From assembly GCF_000720475.1 (NCBI RefSeq), contig NZ_JOAP01000031.1:23269-87268 (forward strand): a stretch of DNA of 64,000 nt, given 5' to 3'. Both the position numbers and the translations under genes were made by a program. Below the pieces are notes generated by a model. That model was given only the letters and a program-made list of their open reading frames with translations, was not told the origin of the DNA and made no database searches. Below, piece after piece: positions 7,490-17,100 of the stretch (its first letter is position 1; each line of letters begins with the position of its first letter). Source of the stretch: Streptomyces aureocirculatus. GTDB taxonomy: Bacteria; Actinomycetota; Actinomycetes; Streptomycetales; Streptomycetaceae.

Positions 7490-8932
7490 ATGGCGTCCAC
7501 GATTCCCGATCCGCACCAGGGCACCTGCACCGACCGCCAGGGAGCGCCGCCCGCCGACCGGGCGGGGCGCGTCGAGACCCACGGCATCGACCACATCCCC
7601 GAGCGGGAACGACACGGCCACCCGCGGCAGTTGTTCGCCGTCTGGGCGGCGGCGAACGTCAACTACCTCAACCTCGTGGTCGGCGGCACCCTCGTCCTCA
7701 TGGGCCTGACCCTGGCGCAGGCCTTCGCGGTGATCGTGGCGGGCAACCTGTTCTGGATCCTCACGGGCCTTCTCGCCATACCCGGCCCCGCGGCGGGCGC
7801 ACCCAGCGAAGTGGTCACCCGCGCGATCTACGGAATCCGCGGCAACCGCGTGCACAACGCGGTCATCGGCTGGATGATCTCCGTCTGCTACTTCGCCCTG
7901 AACCTGGCCGCCGCCGCGACCGCCGCCTTCTCCCTCGTCGAGAAGGCCGGCCTCACCGCGAGCACCGGCGTCAAGGTCGTCGTCGTACTGGTCATCGCCG
8001 CGCTCACCCTCACCATCGGCGTCTACGGCCACGGCATGATCATGAAGTTGTATCTGCCGATCACTCTGACTCTCACCGCCGTGTTCGCCGTCGTCGCGGT
8101 CGGCGTGTTGCGGCACACCGACTTCGCGTACACACCCTCAGCGACGCCGACCGGCGCCGAGCTGTGGGCGGTGCTCCTCGCCGGAGTCACCCTCATGGGT
8201 GCCGGGCCGCTCTCGTACACCACCAGCGCGGACTTCGCCCGCTATCTGCCGCACACCGCGTCCCCGCGGGCGGTCATGGGCTGGACGGCGCTCGGCGGTT
8301 TCGTGCCGAGCGTCGTCGTGGGCGCACTGGGGGCCTGCGCCGCGACCGCGGTCGACATGACGGACCCGCAGTCGGGGCTCCAGGAGATCCTGCCGGGCTG
8401 GTTCGGCCCGGTCTTCCTGTTCGCCCTGGTCCTCGGCACCGTCGCTCTCAACGCCCTGACCGCCTACAGCGCGGGGCTCGCCCTCCAAGCCGTCGGGATC
8501 CGCGTCCGCCGCTCCCTGAGCGTGCTCGCCGACGGCACCGCCGCCGTCTCCCTGACCCTGTACGGGCTCCTCGTCTCCGACTTCCTCGACACCGTGAGCA
8601 ACGTCCTCCAACTCACCGTCGTCCTGCTCGGCCCCGCCACGGCCGTGTACGCCACGGACATCCTGCTGCGCCACAACCGCTACGACGGGCCCGCCCTGGT
8701 GGACGAGACTCCCGGCGGCCCCTGCTGGTACACCGCCGGTGTCAACATGGCGGGCGCACTCGCCCTCACCGGCGGCGTCACCGTCTCCGCTCTGTGCGTG
8801 GACACCCTCTACACCGGGCCGATCGCCCACGCCCTGGGCGGCACGGACCTCGCCCTGCCCGCCGGCATCGTCGTCTCCTCGGGCCTCTACGCCCTTCTGA
8901 CGCGCGCGGCGGGCGGGCTTCGGCGGCTCTAG
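7490..8932 (+). CDS. NCS1-type permease (cytosine/purine/allantoin family)
   Basis: A 480-residue membrane transporter with about 12 hydrophobic segments. The N-terminus carries the family feature of a short soluble stretch with RHGHPRQLFAVWAAANVNYL before the first membrane helix, typical of CodB-like nucleobase:cation symporters. Start ATG 7490 follows GGAGGGG at good spacing. It should import a nucleobase or related compound using a sodium or proton gradient. The divergent TetR gene is its likely regulator. The 3' end is unusual: its TAG stop (8930-8932) overlaps the stop of the convergent catalase gene. Confidence 0.88.
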   Translation: MASTIPDPHQGTCTDRQGAPPADRAGRVETHGIDHIPERERHGHPRQLFAVWAAANVNYLNLVVGGTLVLMGLTLAQAFAVIVAGNLFWILTGLLAIPGPAAGAPSEVVTRAIYGIRGNRVHNAVIGWMISVCYFALNLAAAATAAFSLVEKAGLTASTGVKVVVVLVIAALTLTIGVYGHGMIMKLYLPITLTLTAVFAVVAVGVLRHTDFAYTPSATPTGAELWAVLLAGVTLMGAGPLSYTTSADFARYLPHTASPRAVMGWTALGGFVPSVVVGALGACAATAVDMTDPQSGLQEILPGWFGPVFLFALVLGTVALNALTAYSAGLALQAVGIRVRRSLSVLADGTAAVSLTLYGLLVSDFLDTVSNVLQLTVVLLGPATAVYATDILLRHNRYDGPALVDETPGGPCWYTAGVNMAGALALTGGVTVSALCVDTLYTGPIAHALGGTDLALPAGIVVSSGLYALLTRAAGGLRRL

Positions 8933-11199
8933 GACAGCGGCGCGAACCGCTCCCACACCCGGTGCTCCCCCAGCATCCCGGTGACCTGGTCCAGGGCCTC
9001 GGACGCGGCGGCGGTGACCACCACGCCGGGGTCGTCCACGGGCACACCGGCGGCGGCGAGGGCCGCTTCGGCGTCGGCCCAGCCGCCGATCGCCTTGCCG
9101 TGCCGGTAGGCCTCACCGATCATCAGGAGCACCCGCGGGTCCACCACACCCGTCGCGTCCGGCTCCCCGGCCTTGGCGTCCCTGGCCCCGTACGCGTCAC
9201 TGCCCGGGCCCGGCGCGCCCGCCAGGAGCACGGCGTCGAACTCGACCGAGCGGGCGGTCGCGTAACTCCGCTGTACGGTGACCGGGTCGCCGCCCTGGTC
9301 GAGCTTGCCGCCGGTGGGGGCGACCACGAGCGGCACGAGGCCCGCCGCCGACAGGGCGTCACGAGCGGCCCGCACGCCGTCCAGGTCGCCGGTACCGTCG
9401 GTGACGATGGCGACCACACGGCCTTCCGCCGGCCAGACCCGGCCCAGTTGGGAGAGCGCGGGACTGGTACCGACGGGCTCGATGGCCACCGTGGGTTCCG
9501 GAGCGGGCAGGCCGAGGCCGGCGGCGACCGGGCGGCACAGCTCCGGGTCGATGTTGGCCAGGACCTGCAGACCCCGTTCCTTGATGGCCTGCTCGTAGCA
9601 CTTGCCCAGCTCGAAGGTGTAGGCCGCGATGATGTGCTCACGCTCCACCGCGCTCATGCTCTGCCAGAAGAGCCGCGGCTGGCTGAAGTGGTCGTCGAAG
9701 GACTCGGGGGCCTTGCGGACCTTCGTGGCCTCGGGCACCGTCACCGGGGTCTCGATGTACGCACCCGTGTCCGCGCCGGCGAGGAACGGGCAGCCGCCGT
9801 CGAGGGAGTTGGGGCGGTAGGGGGCGACGCCCGAGTGCACGGCCGTCTGGTGCATGCCGTCGCGCAGCATGTCGTTCACCGGCGAGTGCGGGCGGTTGAT
9901 CGGGATCTGGCCGAAGTTGGGGCCGCCGAGCCGGCTGATCTGGGTGTCCAGGTAGGAGAAGAGGCGTCCGGCGAGGAGCGGGTCGTCGGTGACGTCGATC
10001 CCGGGGACGAGATGGCCGGGGTGGAACGCGACCTGCTCGGTCTCGGCGAAGTAGTTGGTCGGGTTGGCGTTCAGCGTCATCAGCCCGATGGGCTGCACCG
10101 GGGCCAGTTCCTCCGGGACGATGTTGGTCGGGTCGAGCAGGTCGATGCCCTCGAAGGTCTGCTCGGGGTTGTCGGGGAACGTCTGGATGCCCAGCTCCCA
10201 CTGCGGGTAGGCACCCGACTCGATGGCGTCGGCCAGGTCACGCCGGTGGAAGTCGGGGTCGATGCCGTTGACGAGCTGCGCCTCCTCCCACACCAGCGAG
10301 TGGACGCCGAGCTTCGGCTTCCAGTGGAACTTCACCAGGGTGGTGGCTCCCTCGGCGTTCACCAGGCGGAAGGTGTGGACGCCGAAGCCCTCCATCATGC
10401 GGTACGAGCGGGGGATGCCCCGGTCGGACATGTTCCACAGGGTGTGGTGGGTGGCCTCGGTGTGCAGCGTGACGAAGTCCCAGAAGGTGTCGTGGGCGCT
10501 CTGCGCCTGCGGGATCTCCCGGTCCGGGTGCGGCTTCCCGGCGTGGATGATGTCCGGGAACTTGATCGCGTCCTGGATGAAGAAGACGGGGATGTTGTTG
10601 CCCACCAGGTCGAAGGTGCCTTCGCCGGTGTAGAACTTCGTCGCGAAGCCGCGGGTGTCACGCACCGTGTCGGACGATCCGCGCGAACCGAGGACCGTGG
10701 AGAAGCGGACGAAGACCGGGGTCTCCACGTCCTTGCCGAGAAAGGCCGCCTTGGTCACCGAGGCGGCGGTGCCATAGCCCTGGAAGATGCCGTGGGCGGC
10801 CGCGCCCCGGGCGTGGACGACGCGCTCCGGGATCCGTTCGTGGTCGAAGTGAGTGATCTTCTCCCGCAGGTGGTGGTCCTGGAGCAGCACGGGACCCCGC
10901 GGCCCGGCCTTCAGGGAGTGGTCCGTCTCGTAGAGCCGGTTGCCCTGGGCGGTCGTCAGGCGTTCCTCGCTCTGCGCCCGGACGTGCTCGTCGGCGCCGG
11001 TGGGGCGGCCCGTGGGGCTCACCGGCGCGGGGGCACGCTGGTCGGGCTTCGGCGGCAGGGGTTCCCTGGGCTCGACCGGTTCGGCGAAGGGCGCCGGTTC
11101 CGGTCCGGGCCTGCCGGGGATGCCGGGCGGCACCTGCCTCCCGGTCAAGGCGTCCGTGGCCTTCTGCGCCACCTTCTCGATCGGGTTCTTCTCGCTCAT
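8929..11199 (-). CDS. katE: Large-subunit heme catalase (HPII/KatE type)
   Basis: A 756-residue catalase converting hydrogen peroxide to water and oxygen. The catalase core shows the distal His in RVVHARG, the distal Asn in VGNNIPVFF, and the heme-ligand Tyr region RLFSYLDTQ. After about residue 560 a C-terminal DJ-1/class I amidotransferase-like domain (VAIVTDGTGDLDG, then VEFDAVLLAGAPG) marks the long HPII clade rather than the ~500-residue small-subunit type. I chose ATG 11199 (MSEKNPIEK), preceded by GGAAAG. A SigB-type promoter lies about 60 nt upstream, fitting osmotic or oxidative stress control. The C-terminal domain normally stabilises the tetramer and lacks proven catalysis. Confidence 0.96.
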   Translation of the reverse strand: MSEKNPIEKVAQKATDALTGRQVPPGIPGRPGPEPAPFAEPVEPREPLPPKPDQRAPAPVSPTGRPTGADEHVRAQSEERLTTAQGNRLYETDHSLKAGPRGPVLLQDHHLREKITHFDHERIPERVVHARGAAAHGIFQGYGTAASVTKAAFLGKDVETPVFVRFSTVLGSRGSSDTVRDTRGFATKFYTGEGTFDLVGNNIPVFFIQDAIKFPDIIHAGKPHPDREIPQAQSAHDTFWDFVTLHTEATHHTLWNMSDRGIPRSYRMMEGFGVHTFRLVNAEGATTLVKFHWKPKLGVHSLVWEEAQLVNGIDPDFHRRDLADAIESGAYPQWELGIQTFPDNPEQTFEGIDLLDPTNIVPEELAPVQPIGLMTLNANPTNYFAETEQVAFHPGHLVPGIDVTDDPLLAGRLFSYLDTQISRLGGPNFGQIPINRPHSPVNDMLRDGMHQTAVHSGVAPYRPNSLDGGCPFLAGADTGAYIETPVTVPEATKVRKAPESFDDHFSQPRLFWQSMSAVEREHIIAAYTFELGKCYEQAIKERGLQVLANIDPELCRPVAAGLGLPAPEPTVAIEPVGTSPALSQLGRVWPAEGRVVAIVTDGTGDLDGVRAARDALSAAGLVPLVVAPTGGKLDQGGDPVTVQRSYATARSVEFDAVLLAGAPGPGSDAYGARDAKAGEPDATGVVDPRVLLMIGEAYRHGKAIGGWADAEAALAAAGVPVDDPGVVVTAAASEALDQVTGMLGEHRVWERFAPLS

Positions 11200-11256
11200 C
11201 ACTTTCCCAACGGTCGAGTGTGTCCCGGGCCGCAGCCCCGCCTCTGCGTCGCATGA

Positions 11257-11280
11257 GTACCCGAACATCTGTCGGTAAAC
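11257..11280 (-). promoter_or_regulatory. SigB-type promoter for the catalase gene
   Basis: On the minus strand GTTT (11280-11277) is followed after 14 nt by GGGTAC (11262-11257). This matches the Streptomyces SigB-family pattern GNNT(N14-16)GGGTAC/T. The -10 lies about 58 nt before the chosen catalase start, leaving a normal leader. Confidence 0.6.
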
Positions 11281-11353
11281 CTGCGGAACACCTGGTGGGA
11301 GTAAAAGCTGCCCCAGGACGACCAGGACGATCGCTCACGGTGCGGTGCCGCCC

Positions 11354-11378
11354 GTTTACCCGGACAGTGGAAGGGCAC
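11354..11378 (+). promoter_or_regulatory. Possible divergent SigB-type promoter
   Basis: GTTT (11354-11357) is followed after 15 nt by GGGCAC (11373-11378), one base off the GGGTAC core. It points toward the small Lys/Gly-rich protein gene at 11440 and faces away from the catalase promoter. Confidence 0.35.
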
Positions 11379-11439
11379 GCGTCCGGCATCCCGCCGGGCG
11401 AGGCGGGTGTCATGTGCACGCACGAGGAAAGGAGCGGCC

Positions 11440-11649
11440 ATGTCGAATCCACAGCAGCCTGAGCTGCGGCGCAGCGGAAAGGGCGGGGCCACCCCGCAGG
11501 AGAGCGGGAACACCAAGGCTTCGCAGTTGCGGACGCCGAAGGGCAAGAGCGATGCGGCGCACGGCACCGACCGCGGTGCCAAGGGTGGCGGAAAGGGCGG
11601 TGGAAAGGGTGGCGGAACGCCCCCTGAGCAGGCCCCCGAGCACCCGTGA
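11440..11649 (+). CDS. Small basic Gly/Lys-rich protein
   Basis: A 69-residue protein with start ATG 11440 preceded by AAAGGAG. An upstream in-frame ATG at 11407 has no such site. It is hydrophilic and apparently disordered, with a Lys-Gly-Gly-Gly repeat (KGGGKGGGKGGG) before a Pro/Glu end. There are no membrane segments and no Cys. I recognise no catalytic domain; the composition would suit a nucleic-acid-associated or stress protein. It sits divergent from catalase, behind a weak SigB-like promoter. Confidence 0.6.
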   Translation: MSNPQQPELRRSGKGGATPQESGNTKASQLRTPKGKSDAAHGTDRGAKGGGKGGGKGGGTPPEQAPEHP

Positions 11650-11751
11650 ACGCGGCTGCGCCGCTCCAGTCGTACAAAGCACACAGACGCTGAAGCTGAA
11701 AGGTTCCGAATTCCCGTCGGCGGAATATCTGCATGAGCTCGGGAGGCGTAC

Positions 11752-12147
11752 ATGACTGGCTATTTTTCGACCGGGGGCGGGTACACCAGCCATATGAACA
11801 GCATGGAAATCGCAGCCTCGCACGGCGCGCATCTGCTGATGTGGATTGCCGGTCTCGCCGTGGTCGGCGTTCTTCTCGGTGCTTTCTTCTGGGGGCGCCG
11901 TGCGCAGGCTCGGGAAACCCGTAAGCCGCGACCGGAGGACCAGCCCCATATGCCGGAGGGCGGCCCCGTACGGGAAGAGCGGGAATACCGCGACCCGGAC
12001 GAAATGCCGCACGACGGCCACCGGCTCCTGCCGCACGAGATCCACGGCGGGTACGGCAGTTCCAGCACGCACCCCAGCCCCTCGCAGGACCCCGACGACC
12101 ATAAGAAGGGGCGCGGCAGCAGCTTCGGCGGCGGCGGTCTCGGATAA
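11752..12147 (+). CDS. Single-pass membrane protein, DUF6479-like
   Basis: A 131-residue protein starting at ATG 11752, with GGGAGG 5 nt upstream. One membrane helix (LLMWIAGLAVVGVLLGAFFWG, about residues 27-47, quoted here in overlapping form only to 20 residues: LLMWIAGLAVVGVLLGAFFW) is followed by a basic stop-transfer segment. The cytoplasmic tail is charged and disordered, with the conserved pattern RPEDQPHMPEGGPVRE and a Gly-rich end FGGGGLG. This matches, from memory, the Streptomyces family DUF6479. Function unknown. It stands alone between the Gly/Lys-rich gene and the SRPBCC gene. Confidence 0.75.
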   Translation: MTGYFSTGGGYTSHMNSMEIAASHGAHLLMWIAGLAVVGVLLGAFFWGRRAQARETRKPRPEDQPHMPEGGPVREEREYRDPDEMPHDGHRLLPHEIHGGYGSSSTHPSPSQDPDDHKKGRGSSFGGGGLG

Positions 12148-12164
12148 CCGTCCGACGCCACCCA

Positions 12165-12240
12165 AGGAAGGCCGCCCGGCAACGCCACGAAGGCCGGTCG
12201 CCCAGTAAAGCCACCGCAGGACGGTCGCCCAGCAAAGGAC
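12165..12240. repeat. Three imperfect direct repeats, about 24-28 bp
   Basis: Three successive units share a GGCCGCCCGGCAACGCCACG-like core, seen as GGTCGCCCAGTAAAG and GGTCGCCCAGCAAAG in the last two. They fill the gap between the DUF6479-like gene and the SRPBCC gene. Confidence 0.5.
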
Positions 12241-12249
12241 GGGAGCCCG

Positions 12250-12663
12250 ATGACCGAGTACGAACGTTCGCGCACCATGCCCGCGCAGCCCGAGCAGGTC
12301 TTCGACCAGGCCGCCAACGTCGACCAACTGGAGACCTGGCTGCCGGAGGCCCTGCACGTGCGGCCCGGAGAACCGCCCGCGGTCACCGTGCACGAGGACC
12401 GCACCGACGAGGACATGTCCGCCGTGCTGCGGGCGCGGCGCGAGCAGATGCGGCTCGAATGGGGCACCCGCGACCAGGGCAGCTACACCGGCTGGCTCCA
12501 GGTCGCGGGGATGGACGGCGGCGTCAGCGAGGTGACCGTGCACCTGTCGTTCTTCGACGACAGCCACGACCCGGGCGAGAAGGCCGTGAACGACGCCCTG
12601 GACACCAGTCTCCAGCGCCTTGAGGAGCAAGTGCGACTGCGTGTCGACAACGCGGCCGGCTGA
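12250..12663 (+). CDS. SRPBCC-superfamily protein
   Basis: A 137-residue protein starting at ATG 12250 after GGGAG. The pattern MPAQPEQVFDQAANVDQLETWLP is the start of an SRPBCC (START/Bet v1-like) helix-grip fold, where the first helix follows a strand and closes a hydrophobic pocket; I quote only the key part, PEQVFDQAANVDQLETWLP. The long C-terminal helix is VNDALDTSLQRLEEQVRLRV. The short length suits a ligand-binding or stress protein (CoxG or polyketide-cyclase-like). Ligand unknown. Confidence 0.75.
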   Translation: MTEYERSRTMPAQPEQVFDQAANVDQLETWLPEALHVRPGEPPAVTVHEDRTDEDMSAVLRARREQMRLEWGTRDQGSYTGWLQVAGMDGGVSEVTVHLSFFDDSHDPGEKAVNDALDTSLQRLEEQVRLRVDNAAG

Positions 12664-12930
12664 GCACCGGGGCAGGTGCCGCACACCGGTCCCGGGTGCC
12701 GGGAAGACGGTCCTGCGCGCACGGGCACACCTTCCCGGCAGGCCCGACCGGCGTTCCGGCGTGCCCGACCGGCATTGTCGAAGTCGTCACGCGCACGCCC
12801 GCCCGTCGATACGCTGCCCGGTGAGACAGTGCGCCGTCAACGACCGCCTTGCGCAGCGGACTCGTGGTGCGCAGCGGATGTTGTGGTGCGTCGGTGGCGC
12901 ACGCAGGGCACGGGGGAAGCGGGACGAACC

Positions 12931-13242
12931 ATGGTCCAGGTCAGAGTCGAAACCGTCGCCCTCGACGCCGTCGGCACCCGGCAGATCGCCTCCAGGTCCC
13001 GTGCGACGGCACTGCTCGACGGCCGCGCCGCCGAGCTGGAGGAGGCCATCGTGCAGGCGTCGGCCATCGCCCAGGACTCCCTGGCCCAGGTGCCCGAGCG
13101 GAGCGGCTGGCAGGTGTCCGGCATGCAGGTCACCTTCGGTCTGACCCTGGCCGCCGAGGCCGGAGTCATCCTCTCCAAAGCCTCCGCGGAGGCCTCCTTC
13201 GAGGTCACCCTCACCGTGGAGCGGACAGCGGACGCCCCGTGA
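12931..13242 (+). CDS. Trypsin-co-occurring (Trypco1/CU044_2847-like) protein
   Basis: A 103-residue protein, first gene of a three-gene operon. The predicted order is N-terminal strands (VQVRVETVAL), a central helix (AAELEEAIVQASAIAQDSLA) and C-terminal strands containing VTFGLTLAAEAGVILSKASA followed by EVTLTVE. The FG-L-L-AEAGV core is what I recognise from the Trypco1 family, small beta-rich proteins encoded beside trypsin-like proteases in actinobacterial conflict cassettes. ATG 12931 is the only plausible start. Its stop overlaps the protease start as GTGA. It may act as an inhibitor, sensor or substrate of the next protein; this is inference. It has no signal peptide, so the system is cytoplasmic. 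Confidence 0.82.
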   Translation: MVQVRVETVALDAVGTRQIASRSRATALLDGRAAELEEAIVQASAIAQDSLAQVPERSGWQVSGMQVTFGLTLAAEAGVILSKASAEASFEVTLTVERTADAP

Positions 13243-14135
13243 CCTGCTGCGGACCGTACTGGGTCGACCTGCACCGGGCCGGACAGCGGCTCGGCGGCGG
13301 TTTCCTGCTGACCAACTGGCTCGTGCTCACGGCCCTGCACTGTCTGCGCGGCCTGGTGCAGGTCGACGACCACGTCGACGTCGTCCTCGCCGACGGCCGC
13401 CGACTCGACGCCCACGTCAGCAGACTCGACCCGGAAGCGGACCTGGCGCTCATCGGCATCACGCCCCCGCAGCGCGCCACCCCCCGGATCCCGAACTCGG
13501 GGCCCGCCCGGATCGGCGGCCGCTGGCGCGGACCGTACCGCCCCGCCGCCAACGAAGTGGAACTCAGCGGGCGCATCGACACCCGGGCGGCCTCCTACCT
13601 GTCCGAGGGCGGCGGCACCATCGAGGCGCTGCAGTTGTCCGCCGACCAGTTCCTCGGTGACTACTCGGGCTACTCGGGCGGCCCTGTGGAGGACACCACG
13701 TCCTGCGACAACCACACCCCCGAGCACACCGCGGACAAGCAGCACCCCGTGGTGGTCGGCATCCTCCTGGAGCAGGCGCCGGACCGGATCGCAGCCGACC
13801 GCGCGGCCAACGTCCTGTTCGCGGCCACCATCGCGGAGGCGATGCGCCGGTTCAACCACCTGGGCGTCGCCCACCTCGTCGACGTGCTCCGCCCGCCCGC
13901 GGAGGCGCGGACCGCCACCGAGGACACCGAGCCGCCACCGGCCCCGCGGGGCGCCACCGCCGTAGTGGCCGGAGCACCGCCCAACCCGATGGTCGCCGCG
14001 GCCGACGCGTTGCTGGAGGAAATCGACGCGGAGGCCGCCCGAGGCATCATGAACGCGGCCCAGACCGCGGACCTCCGGTTCCAGGTCTGGCGGCACAAGA
14101 TCAGTGCCACGTTCGGCGAGGACGGTGCGCCATGA
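13239..14135 (+). CDS. Cytoplasmic trypsin-like serine protease
   Basis: A 298-residue protease with an intact chymotrypsin-fold triad: His34 in LTALHCL, Asp68 in PEADLALIGI and Ser146 in SGYSGGPV. It lacks a signal peptide and pro-region, unlike secreted Streptomyces trypsins, so it should act inside the cell. The peptidase domain ends near residue 210. A Pro-rich linker and an Ala-rich helical tail follow (NPMVAAADALLEEIDAEAAR, then TADLRFQVWRHKIS), which could be an adaptor contacting the neighbouring CHAT protein. The start is GTG 13239 (GTGA overlap with the Trypco1-like gene) and the stop overlaps the next ATG as ATGA, so the three proteins are made together. Confidence 0.9.
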   Translation: MTCCGPYWVDLHRAGQRLGGGFLLTNWLVLTALHCLRGLVQVDDHVDVVLADGRRLDAHVSRLDPEADLALIGITPPQRATPRIPNSGPARIGGRWRGPYRPAANEVELSGRIDTRAASYLSEGGGTIEALQLSADQFLGDYSGYSGGPVEDTTSCDNHTPEHTADKQHPVVVGILLEQAPDRIAADRAANVLFAATIAEAMRRFNHLGVAHLVDVLRPPAEARTATEDTEPPPAPRGATAVVAGAPPNPMVAAADALLEEIDAEAARGIMNAAQTADLRFQVWRHKISATFGEDGAP

Positions 14136-17100
14136 CCGGGCAACGCCGCACCACTCGGCGGAGCAGGGTCGGGCGGCTCTGGCGAACCGCCCTGTCCCTG
14201 GCGCGGGCGTCGGTGGACGGCGCCCCCGAGGCGCAGGCCGGGCTCCTCGCCGCCGTGTCCCTGCTGCGCCGCTCCCCCGCCGTCCTGCGCCGGGGCACCG
14301 CCGCCCGTGACCTCGCGGCCCTGACCTCGCACCTCGACGCGCTCGGCCTGCACGCGACCGTGCAGGTGCTCCTCGACGAGCTGGCCGCGGGAGTCCTCAG
14401 CGGCACCTTGGAGGTGAGCGACGACGCCGCGTCCCGCAATCAGTTGGCCGTGACCTTCGCCGGGCGTGGGCGGCTCACGGCGGCGGCACACCTCCTCGCG
14501 CGACCGTCGTCGCCGCCCGGCAGCGCCGAGGACACCGCGCTGCGGGCGCGCGCCCTGGCCAACACGGCCGCCGTCGCCCTGCGGCTCGGCGACTTCGCGG
14601 AGGCGACGCGCCACGCACGCGAGGCACTCGACGCGCTCCCCGCGGACACCGCCCCCGGGAGCCGCATCGACGTACGGCTGCTCGCTTTGGCCGTCCGCAC
14701 GGCGGCGGTCCGCGCGGTGGCGGTCCGCGCGGTGGGCGAGGACGCGACGGCCGACGCCCTGCTCCCGGACCTCGACGCCGCCGTGCGCGAGGTGGTGCGC
14801 CAGCGCGGCAGCGACCACCCCTCGTCCCTCTCGGCCCTGGTGACACTGGCCTCCGCCGAGTCCGCGTCGGCCGGCGCCGCGGGTGATCGCGAGCGCCAGG
14901 AACGGGCCACGGACGTCCTTGCCATCGCGGCACAGAAGGCCTCGGCCCTCATGGGCCCCGAACACCCGCAGGCGGTCTCCGCGACGCTGGCACACGCGAC
15001 CGCCGAGTACGAGACCGCGGCGGGCTCCGGATCCCCGCAACGCCTGGGCAACGCCGAGGCGTTGATGGTGGCGGCCGCCGAGCGGGCGGGAGCGCTGCTG
15101 CGGGAGACCGGCGGAGCCGTGCCGCGCCCGGGCCCCGCCGGCGGGCGTTCCGGCGCTCGCGAAGCCACCACCCCCGCACGGCACGGTTCCACGGCGGCCC
15201 CGCACGGCGCGAGCGAGCCCACCGAAGCCGAACTCGCCCTGACCCGCGACCAAGTGCGCGAAGCAGTCGGCCTGCTCCCCTCCCACGCCCCGAGAACACC
15301 TGTACTCCTGGGCCTCCTCGGTGAGCTGAGCCTCGCCGACCACATCCACGGCGAGGGCGCGCCGAACGACCTCCGCGAGGCCGCCACCGCCTTCGACGAG
15401 GCGTTCCGCGCCCCCGCGGACTCCACATCCTGGCACCGCTGGCGCATCCTCCACGGCTACGCGCAGGTACTGCGGTACGAGACGCGGGGCCGGGCCGAGA
15501 TCACCCCGGCCATCGACGCTCTCCGTCTCGGCCATGCCCTCGACGTCCAAAGCGCTCTCCGTCTCCGCAACGCCCACGACTTCCGCGACGCCCTCGACGC
15601 CCTCGGCTCCCTCGACGAAGCCGTGAAGCTGCTCACCACCGGCCTCGCGAAGCTGCCCCCGGGCCGCGACGACCTGCGCACGCTCGCAGTCCTGCTCCTC
15701 GCCCACTGTTCACTGCGGCGGTACGAGACGTGCCGCGCGCACCCGGGCCGGTACCCCGCGCTCCGTCTTCCGGCACTGCTCGACGAGACCGTGGCCCGCC
15801 ACGTCACGGCGACGGCCGTCGTGCCGCCCCGTACACCGGAAGCGACCGCCCTCGTGGAGACGCTCGCCCGGCTCCATCTGGAGCGCCTGCTGCTCGGCGC
15901 GGCGACGGGCTCCTCCACGGACCCCGCGACGGACCCCGCGTACTCCGACAGCGTCTCGTCGGAGACCACATGGGAATCCCTCGCGGCCAGAACGTACGGG
16001 CAGGCGCTGGTCTGGCGGGAAACACGCGACGAGGACCGTGCCGCCGCGGTCGAGGCCACGCTCCGCACGGTCCTGGCCGCCCCAGACGCCCTGGACCGGC
16101 TCCCGCGCGGCGCCCTGCGTGCCTTCGCGTGGCTTCTCCACCACCGCGGCAGTGAGCGCTCGGACACCACGGCGCTCAGTCTGGCTCTCACCCTTCTGCG
16201 GCACGCCGGGCGTGCCTCGGCGGAGGCGCGGGCCGATGCCGTGAGCCGCTCGTGGCTCGACGGCCTCAGCCGGTTGGCCCCCGGCCCGCCGCCCCCCGAC
16301 CACCTGTCCACCGACCGGCGCCGTCAGCTCTCGCAACGCGTCACATGGGGTCCCGGCCCCGAGCCCCCCGCCCCCGAAGAGTTCCCCGACTGGTTCGCCC
16401 TGGCCGCCGATTCCGTCGAGCTCACGGCGTTCGAGACCGACCGTGCCGCCGACAGCTCCTGGCAGGTGCCCGGTCACGCACGGCTCGCCGCGGCTCATGA
16501 AGCCGTGCTGGAAGCCCGCTGGTGCATGCGCCGCGGCGACCTGGCGACGACGGACCACTACCTCGCCGAGGCGGCCGGCATCCACGCGACATTCGACTCC
16601 GACCATCCGGCGCGCCTCGAGACATGGATGCTCCTGAGCCGCACCCACCTCCTGCGTGACTCCCTCGCCCGCCACAGGGGCGATTCCCCCGGGGCACATC
16701 CGGTCCCACCGCCGACCCCGGCCCAGATCCGCCACGAAGCCGCGCGTCTGTCCGGCGACCGGCGCACCCGGCTGCTCGGTGAGGCCGGGGTCAGTCTCCT
16801 GCTCAGCGGCGGCGAGACCCGGCGCTCCGAGGCCACGAGCCTGCTGCGGGAGGCGTACGAGGTCCTCGACGCCGACCACCAGGGATTCCTGCGCTACTCC
16901 TACTACCTGGGGGCCGCCGAGTGTTTCCACGTCGCGCCGGGCTCCGGGCGGCACACCCGCGAGGCACAACTGGCCAGCGGTATCCAGGTCCTGGAGCGTG
17001 CGGCCACGGTCGCCGAGGGCACGGACCGGCACGGCTGGGGCAACATCGCCTTCGCGCTGGCCCGCGCCTACCGTGCGCGTGACGCGGCCTTGCGCGAAGA

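Noticed and set aside
12664..12930. A defined promoter for the Trypco1-trypsin-CHAT operon
   Set aside because: TTGTCG near 12776 has no -10 at normal spacing; no confident element could be assigned.
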